DNA of 64,000 nt from Linum tenue (lineage: Eukaryota; Streptophyta; Magnoliopsida; Malpighiales; Linaceae), in the NCBI GenBank assembly GCA_946122785.1, contig CAMGYJ010000008.1, positions 11,495,475 through 11,559,474 on the forward strand. Direction: 5' to 3'. This document shows, piece after piece, positions 41,911 through 53,886 of this stretch. The translations under genes and the position numbers were made by a program. Below the pieces are notes generated by a model. It was not told the DNA's origin and searched no databases. It was given only the letters and a program-made list of their open reading frames with translations. How positions within the stretch are numbered: the stretch's first letter is position 1; each line of letters opens with the position of its first letter.

Positions 41911-44900
41911 ATGGGATCCGAATTAGGAACATCGTCATCACCAGCCCGGTCAGGCATTTCACCGAACACTTGCTCGGCACCGCCACCGACGCATCATTTC
42001 GTGCTGGTCCACGGGGTCGGGCACGGGAGCTGGTGCTGGTACAAAATCCGGACCCTGCTGGAGTCCTCGGGACACTGCAGGGTGTCGTGCGTCGACCTCG
42101 CCAGCGCCGGCGTCGACCGGACCGACGCCAACACGCTGGAGTCGTTCCAGGAGTACAACAAGCCGCTGCTCGACCTGATGGCGTCGTTGCCGGAGAACGA
42201 ACAGGTGAGAGATATTGATCAATTTGCTTGAGTTCAATTAATCGGCGACCGGGACTGTTGTCGGGGCGGGGAAATCGGTGCGATGAAGAAATTGTTTGAA
42301 TTTTGGTTGGCCAATTGGGGGGAATTGGATTATAATAATGAAAATGGATGAAAGTTGCAGGTGGTGGTGGTGGGGCACAGCGCCGGAGGGCTGAGCGTGA
42401 CGGAGGCGAGCCACAAGTTCCCAAGCAAGATTCGAGTGGCCGTCTACCTGGCCGCCACCATGCTCAAGCTCGGCTTCTGCACCGACCGCGACGTCCTCGA
42501 TGTAAGTTTATTCTTGTCTCCGTCTCTGCCAAACCTCCCACCTCTTTTTTTTTTCTTCTCTCCTCTGACCTATCTCATAATTTTTTTTACCTAATCGGTT
42601 TGAAATAATTAGCGGTCTGATATTACATATGTTTAACAATCATAAGTAGTGTGAAAAAATTGTATTGGTTTAGGTTGATATTGTCTTTAACCGGTACAAT
42701 CGACTAATGTGAGATGATATGATATCACAAATACGACTAAAGTCACATATTCGGTATAAGTAACGTACGTAGGTGAATTGCAAATTTTGTTCAGTTATTC
42801 TTTATTCATGTTTGGAGGATATGAATTTTACGACTATTTGAAACTATGTATACAAAAATCCGACGACAACAATCATTAGAAAATCACGATAAAACCATAT
42901 CGATTAAATACCAACACGCGATTTAACTAATATGACTAAATTCAACAAATATTTTAGATAATGCAGTTCAATGATATGTTTGTCAATATTTTCTTATTTT
43001 ATCATAAAAAATTCGAAGTCATGCAGACAAAAACACATTGCTGACTATACTAGCTCCTTGAAATTATTGATGATCACTATAGAACTTTTGTTTGGTATTT
43101 GTTTTGTTTTCTTGCCAGCTAGTTGGGGACTGTATGCGTTTTTATATATCCAGAATTGGTTTGTCTTCCCAGTTCCCACTTATTCGTTATTATCCTGCTG
43201 TATGTCTGCCTGCCTTGCAATTTGCATGTTTTTTTATACCTTGTCGTCAGCCTATCTAGTAGTATCTACGGTTGTATCGGCACATTTATACCCATCCCAA
43301 CAAAACTATGCACTCCAAAACGAAAAGGGTTGGAGTACTCTTTTGTTTGGTAGCTACCTACCGCGTATAGGGATGTCCATTCGGGTTCGGTTTTTCGGGT
43401 TTACTCGAAACAGATCCGATTATATACATTTTCGGGTTTTCGTGTTCGTTTCGGGTTTCGAGTTCGGTTTTGCTTATCGGTTTTTCGGGTTTCGTCTAAA
43501 AACCTCCAATGAATAGAACTCAACCCGTATTCTTAGGCATTCGGGTTTTCGGGTTTCGGTTTTGCTTTAACCGAACCCGATAAGGAATTTTCGGGTTTTG
43601 GGTAACCGGAACCCGCAAGTCCTTATTGGGTTCGGGTTTAGTGATTTTCGGTTTCGGGTTTTCTGGTTTTTTTGGGTTTCGGTTCGAGTAACCCAACCCG
43701 ACCCGAACTCACACCCCTAGTAACGAATGGTAGATGTTATCATTCTCGTATTATCGCCAACTACGATGATACTCCTTTTGTTGACTCTGTATCCCGGCAA
43801 CATGTTTAGATTTCATCATCGTTTGTACAGTAGCAATTTGGTTTGCTAGCTATTTATTATTCAAAGACTCATAGGGGTTGTTTGGAAGTTGTGATTCTTC
43901 AAATTGATGTATTGTGTCAATTAGTGTATTATCATTTGATGTATTGAATTAATTGATGTATTAGACAAATACTTTGTTTGGAGGTTTAGATTGTGTTTTT
44001 GTTGTAAATGCATAAAAGTTAATTTGAGTGATTGTGAACAATCTCAACAAAAAGTAGAGATTTACAATCTCTCAATTTTGAGTGATTGTGGTGGAGCCTC
44101 CAAAAAGTGAATGCATGTATTCTAGTTCAATTATAACCTAAAAAAACGACTTAGGGGTTGTTTGGAGGTTGCGATAGTTTTATTGAGATTGTCATTATGC
44201 ATGTATTGTTTATAATGCATCGTTTTTTTGTTTTTTTAGCACAAATAATACATGGATTGTTTCTGTGATGTGACAGAAACTATCACTCATTTTGAGTGAT
44301 TGTTATATCTCAACTTTTAGTTGTGATTGTTGAGATAGTTGAGTTGAGATTGTTTTGTCTCAGCTTTTAGTTTATGCGACATACACAATCACACATACCA
44401 AACGTTGTATTCTACAATGCATCAAATTCGACAATACATGTATAATATTATACATGCATTCTCAACAATACATCTATTTAACAATCGCAACTTCCAAACG
44501 TCCCCTAATAATCTCACAAATACATGAATTAGCTCAATCCATGCATTTAGGTTTCTTTAGGGAAAGAAAGAAAAGGACTGTTCATCACCTATCTTTTCAA
44601 ATCAATAGAGACCTACAATATTAGATTATTCTATCAATGAACAGAATCAGATGAGGATGGAAAGTTTACATCAGTATTCAATCATTGATCATCATCAACC
44701 AATAGTTCACAATTGCCTATTTACTTTGTGGTCACTGAAATTTACTCAACATCCAATCTAGTCTGTTTTTTTTTGTTCTTGGGGGAGGGAGAGGAATGCC
44801 CTCCAAAGCTACAGAGGCTAATTAGTTGTTACTTCCATTATGCTGGTATGCAGGCAGTTCCAGACCTATCAAGATACGGCGAAAATGTGAACGAGCTCGA

Positions 44901-45294
44901 GTTCGCGAAAGGAACCAACAACCCTCCCACATCGACCAAGGTGGCCACCCACTTGATCCGCGAAATCCTGTACAACACCAGCCCGCCGGAGGACTGCACC
45001 TTAGCCGCCATGCTCCTGAAGCCGGGGCCCCTCATCGCCCTCCAATCCGCTCGGTTCGATGATTATGCTGATGACTTGGCGGCAGCAGAAGGGGTGGAGC
45101 GGGTTTACATCAAGACGATGCAGGACAATGTGGTGCAGCCGGAGCAGCAGGATGCCATGATCAAGCGATGGCCGCCTTCTCGAGTCTATGCTTTGGATTG
45201 CGACCACAGTCCTTTCTTCTCTTCACCATTCCTGCTCACCGGTCTCCTCCTCAACATTGCTGCCGCGGCTCCTGCTGCATCTAGGGCTACTTAG
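41911..45294 (+). CDS. MES-type methylesterase (alpha/beta-hydrolase), MES17-like
   Basis: Three exons, 41911-42204, 42361-42501 and 44854-45294, phase 0 throughout, 291 residues. The fold starts HHFVLVHGVGHGSWCWYK. The catalytic Ser is S105 in GHSAGG, the likely acid is D236 (TMQDNVVQPEQQDAM) and the histidine H263 (DCDHSPFFS). The closest match from memory is Arabidopsis MES17 and its relatives, which hydrolyse methyl-IAA and sometimes methyl jasmonate; substrate here is not proven. The 34-residue N-terminal extension before the fold is Ser/Pro-rich and may be disordered. Intron 2 is 2352 bp and holds at least three MITE-like insertions, but splice sites are intact. Confidence 0.92.
43368..43719. 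mobile_element. MITE-like repeat with CGGGTTT low-complexity interior (352 bp)
   Basis: Begins TAGGGATGTCCATTCGGGTT and ends CCGAACTCACACCCCTA, imperfectly inverted copies. The interior is built of TTCGGGTTT and AACCCGA runs, a common plant hAT-like repeat form. No matching 8-bp target duplication is visible. It lies in intron 2 of the methylesterase gene. Confidence 0.55.
43875..44120. mobile_element. Degenerate MITE related to the one at 44151
   Basis: Begins TAGGGGTTGTTTGGAAGTTG, nearly the same as the end of the 44151 element. The interior has GATGTATTG-type repeats and GAGTGATTGTG segments. The right end is eroded (GGAGCCTCCAAAAAG). Confidence 0.45.
44151..44508. mobile_element. MITE, PIF/Tourist-like (358 bp), in methylesterase intron 2
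   Basis: Left end TTAGGGGTTGTTTGGAGG and right end CTTCCAAACGTCCCCTAA form about 26-bp inverted repeats (TAGGGG..TTTGGA.GTTGCGAT) with three mismatches. Interior phrases (GAGTGATTGTTATATCTCAA, CATACCAAACGTTGTATT) recur in the MITE split at 55826-58437, so this is a multi-copy family. Target duplication is unclear, perhaps a TTA/TAA trinucleotide. Confidence 0.7.
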
Positions 45295-45471
45295 TTGAGA
45301 GCTTCTTCAATGGCGTGTCAGAGGGAATACAGGTTTTCCAGTATTACATTGTTAATTGCTCTTGGCACAGTTTTACAGTACGTACAGTGCAGCCAGTTCT
45401 GTGCATTGATTGTTCAAAAACAGAGGGTTTTAAGGCTTTGCAGTTCAATCAGCTAATACTTAGAAAAAAAT

Positions 45472-45544
45472 TGGAGATGCAGGGGATCGAACCCTGTACC
45501 TCCCGCATGCAAAGCGGGCGCTCTACCATGTGAGCTACATCCCC
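45472..45544 (-). tRNA. tRNA-Ala (anticodon UGC)
   Basis: On the minus strand the 73-nt gene begins GGGGATGTAGCTCACATGG and ends GGTTCGATCCCCTGCATCTCCA. The acceptor stem pairs (GGGGATG with CATCTCC, one G-U), the anticodon loop CTTTGCATG gives UGC, the A box is TAGCTCACATGG and the B box GGTTCGATCCC. The sequence matches plant nuclear tRNA-Ala. A run of T (AATTTTTTTC) follows on this strand as the Pol III terminator. No intron. Confidence 0.96.
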
Positions 45545-45588
45545 ATTTGATGATTAATTGTGTTCTGGAACAAATATATAATGTCAAC

Positions 45589-46528
45589 TTAAATGTAGGG
45601 TGATAAACGGTTAGTCGGTTATCGGTTTTAACCGATAACCGAATCGATAAAGTCGGTTAGTGGTTAACCGATAACCGCTACTTCCTTATTGGTTTCGGTT
45701 AGTAGTATTTTGGTTAGTGGTTAACCGCTAACCGACTAATCGATTAGCGGTTAACCGATAAGAAAACCGATAACCGCCTACTAGTGTGACTACATGATTT
45801 TTTTACTTTGGCTAACGGAAAAAGTTGTAAGATTCAAAACCAATCAAAGTCGCAATTCCAAACATCCCAATTCTCACCTATTGCACACAACCCTCCATCA
45901 AGAGTCTCGAATGTTTTTAAGAGTTAGAACTCGAAAGTCACCCCTCTCTAACTCCCCTTGGCACTCGATAGAGTGAACCTTAGGTTGATGACTATGGGCT
46001 AGATGAAGATCTTGGAGTAAATGATGACTATGGGCTAGATGAATTGGAGCGAGATCCTTGGATCATTTAGGTTGATGATTTGGAGATAATGAACTTGTTA
46101 TTTGTGTCTAGTTGTGATTGTGACTTGTGGTTGAATTGTGGGCATGTAGACTTTATGTTGTGGAGTTGTGGTTGAATTGTGTGGTTGCTTTCGGCTTTAT
46201 GTTCAATTGATTTAGATGACTTTATGGTGTGTGATTATAGAGGCTGAAACAAAAGCAGGTCACTCAAAATTGAGGGTGAATCATTAAAAAAGGTGGTTGA
46301 AATTCGGTTTTGGGTGTCGGTTTCTGAAAGAAAATCGAGAAAGTGAACACAACCCGCGGTTTCGGTTAACCGCAATGGAAAACCGAAACCGATGTTTGCG
46401 GTTTTCGGTTAACCGAAGTCTCTGTCGGTTTCGGTTTCGGCTAGCGATCTTGGGACAATTTTGATTGCAGTTAACCGATATTTAGGTGCGGTTAAACCGA
46501 AACTGCACCGACTAACACCCTTAAATGT
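45589..46528. mobile_element. Nonautonomous hAT-like element (about 924 bp plus duplications)
   Basis: TTAAATGT occurs at 45589-45596 and 46521-46528 as an 8-bp target duplication, the length typical for hAT. The ends AGGGTG...TTAGTCGGT and ACCGACTAACACCC are inverted copies. Both ends carry long blocks of CGGTTAACCGATAACC-type repeats that can fold back on each other. The interior (45780-46310) has no supported protein. It lies 52 bases upstream of the tRNA-Ala gene's 5' end. Confidence 0.68.
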
Positions 46529-47738
46529 GGTGTTTCAGATTTTCTAGACAAGGTTATAATATTTGAACTGATGCTTACCTATGATTTTAGGACAAGATCT
46601 TACATGTAGCGTGTCTACTTGCATGGCTCAGGTTTTCTCGAATTCCTCTACTCCAAGAACACCAACCAAACCAATTACATGAGCTTGGTATAGTTTTTCA
46701 AAGGCTAATGACTTACATGATCAAATTTGTGTCTCATGTTGAACAATGAATATGACCTTTTAAGTGGAGATATGCAAGAAAAATATTTTCTAACACAAGA
46801 ATGAAAAGATCACTTCCATTAAAATTAGAATCCACTCTAACTTTTAGAAATATATTCACAAAGCAATATTGCTAATGAGAAAAGCCACATATTAGAGTGT
46901 TAAGACACAAGAATCTATGGAGTTCTGGAATCATCCCCGACTAGAATGTGAAACCATTTTAAAAACCACCTATTTGTTTAGCACCACTGAAAGCGAAAGA
47001 GATTCCTTAGTGGCTAAATGGGTTACTATCGATGGTGAATGAGATTGGGCTTAGACTTAGGAAGTACCTTCCTCGTGCTATTATGTCTTGTAGTGCAGAA
47101 ATGGACACTCCCTAGAATGGACTTGAGGAAGACAAAAAAAAAAAAACTGGGGACTTGAGAAAGATGACAGATTCAGGTCGAGATCAGCTTACCAAATGGC
47201 ATAAGACGAGGTGGATGAGGAACTAGAGGAAATATGGAAAGACTTATGGAAGTGTAAAAGAGAAATGGACACTCCTTAAACGAGGTCGATTGAGCATATA
47301 AAATGAAAATTGTCTTTTCCAGAAGCTGAAAGTTGTAGAGAAAACACTACGTACCTAGAGAGGAAGATATATTGACTACATAAAACATATATTCTACCAT
47401 CAAAGAACTCGGACAATATGAGCATTTTAATGGAGATATAGTGAAAATCATCCTTCTTTTGAGCCCTATCAATAGATGTCGTTGGTTTCCAAAATTTCAA
47501 AAGCATGGAAAAGAAAATAAATCTACACTTTGCATGCAAAAGTATTACTACAAAATTACACTCCATGTATGCTCAACCATACTATTTCCATAAACATATA
47601 CATCTCTCTTCCTCTTCGAATCCTTTTTTTTTTTATCATACTTGTTTTACATTTTGTTTTGCTGATGAGAGAGCACTAAGAAAAAGATAAGGGCAAATCT
47701 CTATTCAAAAGAATCACTTGCACTTGTTCCTGGGAATA
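46529..47738. other. Intergenic region, 3' UTR of the thioredoxin-like gene at its right end
   Basis: No gene or clear repeat is supported in about 1.2 kb. An (A)12 run is at about 47135-47147. Open frames such as 47276-47566 on the minus strand have no recognisable domain. Confidence 0.45.
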
Positions 47739-48289
47739 CTATGAAGGTAGACTATCAATGTTAGCAATCTTCGTTTTGAGCTCTTGCTTGTCTGCACCAA
47801 CAAGTTTGTCCACTTGTTTCCCTTCTTTCAAGAAAAAAAATGTGGGTGTGGCCTTGACTTCCCATGTCGAACTCATTTCCTGCGGCGATCACAAGTAACA
47901 TGAGATTCATTCTTCAAACAATTTTCAGCAGTGTTAGGGGAGTGGTGTTTGATTTGTACCGCAAGTGCATCTACGTCGACAGTAAGAAATGTGATAGAAG
48001 GGTATTTGTCAGCAAGCTTGCAGTAGGGTTGAGCTATTCTCCTACAGGGACTACTCCAGGAAGAGCTAAAATTGAGGATGACAATCTTGCCGGGTTTCTT
48101 GGTCTCGAGGAGCTTGGCATCCCAATTCTGGATCGTGTTGATGAGTTGAACCCTTCCCGTGGCTAGCTCTATGTGATGATTCTTGTCGTCGGCGTTATTC
48201 TCATCATGATTATCTTCGTTATTCACATCGTTACAACATCTAAAATTGCAACAACTACGAAATATCTGCACCCAAACCCACATTGACAT
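47739..48289 (-). CDS. h-type thioredoxin-like protein with non-canonical WSSPC active site
   Basis: Exons 48289-47960 and 47879-47739 with an 80-bp GT-AG intron in phase 0; about 156 residues. The thioredoxin fold is clear: KIVILNFSSSWSSPCRRIAQ, ITFLTVDVDALAEMSSTWEV, KATPTFFFLKEGKQVDKLVGA, and the C-terminal helix. It resembles the Trx H9/H2 subgroup that has a short Cys-rich N-terminus and HIELATGRVQLI before the fold. At the active site W78-S-S-P-C82 replaces WCGPC, so the nucleophilic first cysteine is Ser and only the resolving cysteine remains. The start is uncertain: I used the ATG at 48289, but an upstream exon coding a MG-type N-terminus is possible. Confidence 0.8.
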
Positions 48290-48329
48290 CACTAAATCAT
48301 AAAAAGAACAGGAGGATGTTAAATGCAAT

Positions 48330-51300
48330 ATTTTGAAATCTAAAAGTGTAAAGAATTACCTTTGGCCAACAACATCTTCGTGTCATAGCTTGGATCAATT
48401 GGAAAATGTTAGTGTATCTCTACAATTTGCCCCCGAAAATATTTGTTTCCTATGGATGAAAGGAAAAGTAAGACATTTAGATTATCTACAAATTAGAAAT
48501 TTGACTTATGTCTGTCTTACTATCTGGATAAAGAAACAAGTCAATAGAATTAAGAAAATCTCACTCAACACTTTTTGACGATCATTTTGTTGCTTTTTTC
48601 CACTAATCCTTTGGCCTTGTAATAAAAGAAAAAGCCAAAACGGTTCAAAAAATTTCAATGCGATCACATTCTAGATAACCCCCCCCCCCCTCTATGAAAC
48701 ATGTTTGAAGGTGTTCCAAAATTTTCATCGATATAAGTGAATCAATGACGATGAACATCGAATCAACACACTCAAAAGAACCTTTGATCATGATTTGCAA
48801 TTTTTTTGGAGAGAAGAGACCAAGAGAACAAGATTGCAAAGAAGAAGAGATGTTAATTAATTAATGTACCTTTGAAAAAATCCTGGAAGAATGGGATGCA
48901 AATCGTTGCGTTTTGAGCATCCCAGGATTTCTTCAGGAGCAAAACTTACATCGTCGAATTTGAAGCCATATTTTTTTTTTTACCCCGACTAAGGTAGCAA
49001 GGGGTAAAAAGAAAGGTTCCTGTTTTACAAATCTTCTTACCCTTTTGGAAGGGGTTGTTAAGGATAAATATTTTCTTCCTTCTACTGAAGTTAGGAATAA
49101 GAAAATAAATAAATATTCACGTTATCACAAAAAAAGATTTCTCAACTTCGATTGGTTTAAAATGAAGGATACGATGTTATCAATAAATAAAAATTATCGC
49201 CCCCTTGATCAATCACCTAGGTGTATGGTGTGATGTATTAGTTCAATACTTACGAGCTAGAGCTAGAGCTAGAGCTGTATTTGTAAAAATATCATACAAT
49301 TGGATTGGAAGTTATACTAGAAAAGTGGAAAATAATGTGTGAAACTCAATTTTATAGTATGAGCTTTTAGTTACTTTCTAATCACACGTACTTGCATTCA
49401 AATATGTAAAAAAATTCAACGAGAAAAAGTGTATTTCTTTCACTGCATGCTATTATGAATTTTTTTTTGGTAGAACTATTATGAAATTTTAAGGATGACA
49501 TGTTTACACCCAATCAAATAAACGATAACATATGACAATACACGCATAACAACTGTCAATAGATTGGACAACTCCCAGGCAATAGTCCTTATTTTTCGTC
49601 GAGTAAATTGCGTGTATCGCTTGCTTCGTTTTGATTTGATTTAGCCACGTTTAACAAATTGTTCATTATTAATTCTTTGAATTTATCAAATTTTAATAGG
49701 GATGACAATGAGGCAGGTTTGGGGCGAGTTTGTCTAAACCATTCTCATTCCCACTTATAAATATCCAAACTCGTACTCGCCCCATACCCATGTGGTGAAG
49801 TTTTTGCAAACTCTTCCCTGTACCCGTGGGTAATACCCGCCCCGTACCTCCAACATTATTATACGTAAGACTTTACTTATAAAATTTCAATTATAACACT
49901 TATAAATCTACTATATCATGAAGTCAACAAAGATACTATCATTTTAATACAATACAAATTATATGATCTTAAAATATATATTAATCGTAGATTAAAATAT
50001 ACCAACAATCTACACAATAAATAAAAGCCAAATGAGAAAACGTGAAGCCCCATTTCAAATTTCCTGCATCCAGAGTGAAAGTAGGAAGGACATTTTGGTA
50101 TTCACAATTACTTTTTTTTATTCATTAAAAAGACACTTACTAGGATTTAAACCATGATCACTTTAAAGAAAAGCAAAGATCATAACCAATCACACTAAGT
50201 ACATTTTTTGTATCTTTTTAAATTAAAAACATATAATCGCAGAGAGAAAAAAAAATCATTCCTCCATTTCAAATTCCCTGCTCCAAGAGCGTTTGTAGGA
50301 AGGGTAGAATATGGAGCATCAATTTTTTTCTTTTTCCTCTGTGGAACGGGCCAACTTACCGTACACATGTGGATTTAAACAGGTTCAGGAGTGTTAATTT
50401 TTTCTTTAAGTCCTTTTATTTCTCTGTGGTGGTAAAATATATATGAAAAGACAAAAATAATACTCCTTTTTATTGCTAAAAAGAAAAAATAATAATAAAC
50501 TAATGCATGGATTCTAATGGGCTAACCGCTAATCATAAAATAAAAGAATTGAATGGGCCTGACCTCACGGGATTTGCCCATCAAGTAAAACGATCCTAAA
50601 CATTTTTAGTTTCCTTTCGAAATTCTATAGTTTTATTCCCAAATAAGTGATTTGCAAATGGCGAATTGCAGTCTTCTCTTTTCTTTCATTATTTTATATT
50701 TTCAAATAGAAAGTTTAAAAGTAAAGAATAATTAGAGTTTGGCATGGGTCGGTCAAACATGCTGAATTTCAAGTTTTGGCCCGTTTTGATCAATTCTAAT
50801 TTATAATCGCATGGTTCCCTGATACCCGATAAAAATCTCAATCTAAACCAGTTTGGCAGGTGAGTCCGTGTTTACCACCATTTTCTAGGGATCCAGGAAC
50901 GGTGGTTCCTATCCCAAATCGTGTTGTTCATTCTTGATTTCTTTAGATTTTATCATGACTTGGCAAAAAAACCAGAAAGCACAATGATGACAAGATGAAA
51001 GTTTTATAAAGCAAATTAATCGGCCAACGGGCCGAGTAAAAGCTAGTAACGATTGTGAGATGCTCATTTCCCGAAAACCGGCGGAATATGCGATTTTTAT
51101 TCGATTGTCTGGAATTCGGTTTCTATAAAACTTACTCCACCTCATCATATTACCAGAAACAATATTGTTTCACAAGGTAACAGGTGCTTGATTTTGGTTC
51201 ATAAGGCTGATTTTTGATTCGTTGCATCATTCATGTCTATTTCCTACTAAAATTCACTATTTTTATCACGTATTTCCCAAAAAAACTATACAACAATAAG

Positions 51301-51686
51301 CTATACACCATATTACATTATCGAATTTCATACCTCACCTTCCTCCAGCCATTTGGCCGTAGCCACTAGCCACGCTAGTTTCTTAATTGACAATGTGAGT
51401 TTGATGTATCACAACAATTTCTTCAAAAAGATTGGGCTGTAACCTTCACCCAAAAACACATTTGAGCTGTAAAGCCCAGCAAGTGTCGAGGCTCTTTGTT
51501 GACATGATTTGGGCCTTAAATACGAAGCCCTATCTAGAACTGAATGAAAAGTCCATTTATCCACCTCTGTAATCTCGCGAAAGAAATTACATCTTTCCGG
51601 TAATCCATAATGAACAGAGGAAAATCGGGAATTTTCCCCCTCTCCAAACATACATTGATCATACAATCAAAATCATACATTACATA
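48330..51686. other. Long intergenic region with repeat fragments, no gene
   Basis: Contains a poly-C run near 48680, GAGCTA short repeats near 49255-49275, and at about 49697-49860 a segment starting GGGATGACAATGAGGCAGG with CGCCCCATACCC/ACCCGCCCCGTACC runs, the form of one half of a common plant hAT-like repeat. Open frames at 50909-51148 and 51409-51666 show no domain. The right end is probably the 3' UTR of the receptor kinase. Confidence 0.45.
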
Positions 51687-51714
51687 TTTCCTTCCTTCCT
51701 TCCTTCCTTCCTTC
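51687..51714. repeat. (TTCC)n microsatellite just after the LRR kinase stop codon
   Basis: Six to seven TTCC units run to within six bases of the stop codon (51722-51720) of the LRR kinase gene, placing GGAA repeats at the very start of its 3' UTR. Confidence 0.85.
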
Positions 51715-51719
51715 AATGA

Positions 51720-53886
51720 TCACTCATTCGACGGCGTCGGCACATTCGACGGCGGCGTCGTCTCAACCTCGGAAGACGACCTCCTATTGTTGCTGCCGTC
51801 GTTGGTGTTCTCGCTCTCGCTCTTCCTCTCACCGGCGGCGGAATTGGGTCTCACCGTCTCCTCAATCAACCTCACCACTTCATCCATGGTGGGCCGCATC
51901 TCGGGACCCTTCGCCACGCAAGCCAGAGCGATCTGCAGCATCTGCACCATATCTTCCTCCACGCTCCGGCTGCTCACCAGCTCCGCATCGAAAACCTCCG
52001 CCGTCCACTCCTCCCTCACCACCGACCTCACCCACCGCGGCAGATCCACCACCTCGTCGTACGCACCGCCGCCTCCGGGGGGACCTCTCATCGGCGCTTT
52101 CCCCGTCAGGACCTCCAGCAGCAGGACCCCGAAGCTGTAGACGTCGGATTTCTGGCTGGGTTTCCGGGTCTCGATCACTTCGGGAGCTCTGTACCCCATG
52201 GTTCGGGACATGGTGGCCGGGAAGTTCATCAGCGGAGCTAGACCCACGTCGGAGATGCAGGCGTCGAGGTCGGCGGTGAGCAGGACGTTGGAGGCTTTGA
52301 TGTTTCCGTGGACGGATTTGGTACCGGCGGCGGTGGAGGTCGAGGTCGAGGTTGTGTCGTCGAATTGGGAGTGAATGTGGGCGATTCCTCTCGCCGCTCC
52401 GATGATTATCTTCATTCTTGGTTCCCAACCTAACGGCGTTCTGCTTCCTTCTCCGCCTCCTCTGTTTCCTGTCCCCAATTTAATGTTCTAGAATCAGTTT
52501 GACTGAACCCTAATTTCGATTCGGTAAAGGCAGAGCAAAACCCTAATTTTGTCAATTGAACGTCAATTGAACCCTAATTCGATTCTGTAGCTACTTACCG
52601 TGCAAGAGGGAGGAGAAGCTGCCGGCGGGGAAGTAGCTGTAGACCAAGAGCTTCTCGTCTTTGGAGTAATAGTAAGCTTTCAGGGGAACGACATTAGGGT
52701 GGGAGCCTTCAGCTTTCCCAATGGCTTCCATCTGCGACTCAAACTCCTTCTTCCCGACCACCACGACTTCCCTCAGCCGCTTCACCACCACGCACCGGCC
52801 GTCCTCCAGCGCCGCCTTGTACGTCGTCCCGAAGCTGCCTTTCCCGAGAACTTCCGCCGACGCCCTCAGCAGATCCTCCAGGTCAAAAGTATGCCCACTT
52901 GCTTCGAAGAAGAAGAGCTTGTTCTTCTCCGCCCCTTGCACTCCGCTCCCAAACGACTTCGTTTTGTCGTGGTTATTCGCTCCTTCGCCTTTCCCTTTCC
53001 TTTTTCCTCCGACGCCGCCGCGGCGGCGGCGGAGGCAGAGGAACACTGCCGCCAGAACCGCCATCAAAAGAATCGCCGCCCCTGCAATTGACACGGCGAC
53101 GATGAAATTCCTGCTCAGCTTCCTCTTCCCGGTGGAATTGGACGACGGGAGCTGATACGAAGGGGGAGGTGGAAGAGGCAGAGAGGAATCTGCCGTCGAG
53201 CAGCGCTTGAGCGGCTGCCCGCAGAGCAAGGCGTTGCCGAAGTAGGAGCGGAAAGGGAATCGCTGGAGCGAGGGAGGGATCTCGCCATTGAAATAGTTGA
53301 AGCTGAGGTTCAGGAGCTTGAGATTTTCCAAGGGTTCGAGATTCAGCAAGCCTCCGGAGAAGGTGTTATTCTGGAGGTACAGAGCGGTGAGGTGGGTCAG
53401 GTTCCGAACCGACACCGGGATTTGACCGGAGAAGGAATTGAAGGAAAGGTCGAGTGCGGTCAACTTGGGGGAGATTGCTCCGCCGGGGAATTCGCCGGAG
53501 AAGTTGTTGTGTTGCAGGTAGAGGTACATGAGCGACGGAATCGAAGCGATATCAGGTGGGATGCTGCCGAAGAGGCCATTGGACCTCAAGCTGAGCACCT
53601 TGAGGGAATCGAGCTTTCCGAGTGTGTCCGGCGGGAGGTTTCCGAACAGCCCGACCCCCGGGAGGCGAACGGCGACGACGCGGGTATTGTTTGGGTTGCA
53701 GGACACTCCGACCCAGGTGGAGCAAACGGGTCGGGAGGCGTTCCAGTTGAGCTTCCTGATGTGGGGAACAGAGGAGGCGAACTCCAGGAGGGCTTCCTTG
53801 TCAGAGTTGAGGTCAGTAGCTTGAGTTGAGTGGCGGGAAGAGAAGCTCAGAAGGAAGAGCAGGAGCAGAAGAAGAAAGAAGCTCAT
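51720..53886 (-). CDS. LRR receptor-like pseudokinase, subfamily III (At5g58300/RLK902-like)
   Basis: Two exons, 53886-52599 and 52468-51720, with a 130-bp GT-AG intron after LLHG, the conserved position for LRR-III kinases; 678 residues. Order: signal peptide ([17 protein letters not shown]), LRRNT, about five LRRs ([36 protein letters not shown]), a Pro-rich juxtamembrane stretch, a transmembrane helix ([20 protein letters not shown]) with RRRR stop, and the kinase domain from [20 protein letters not shown]. The Lys is kept (VVVKRLRE), but HRD is HGN ([12 protein letters not shown]) and DFG is DVG, so phosphotransfer is unlikely. Such proteins act as signalling partners at the plasma membrane. 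A very acidic Ser-rich tail ends the protein. Confidence 0.93.

Noticed and set aside
45315..45533. 72-residue plus frame
   Set aside because: It runs through the tRNA-Ala gene on the other strand and has no domain.
47864..48166. 100-residue plus frame
   Set aside because: It is opposite the thioredoxin exons, which have clear fold motifs and splice sites.
53392..53829. 145-residue plus frame
   Set aside because: Shadow of the LRR region of the minus-strand receptor pseudokinase.
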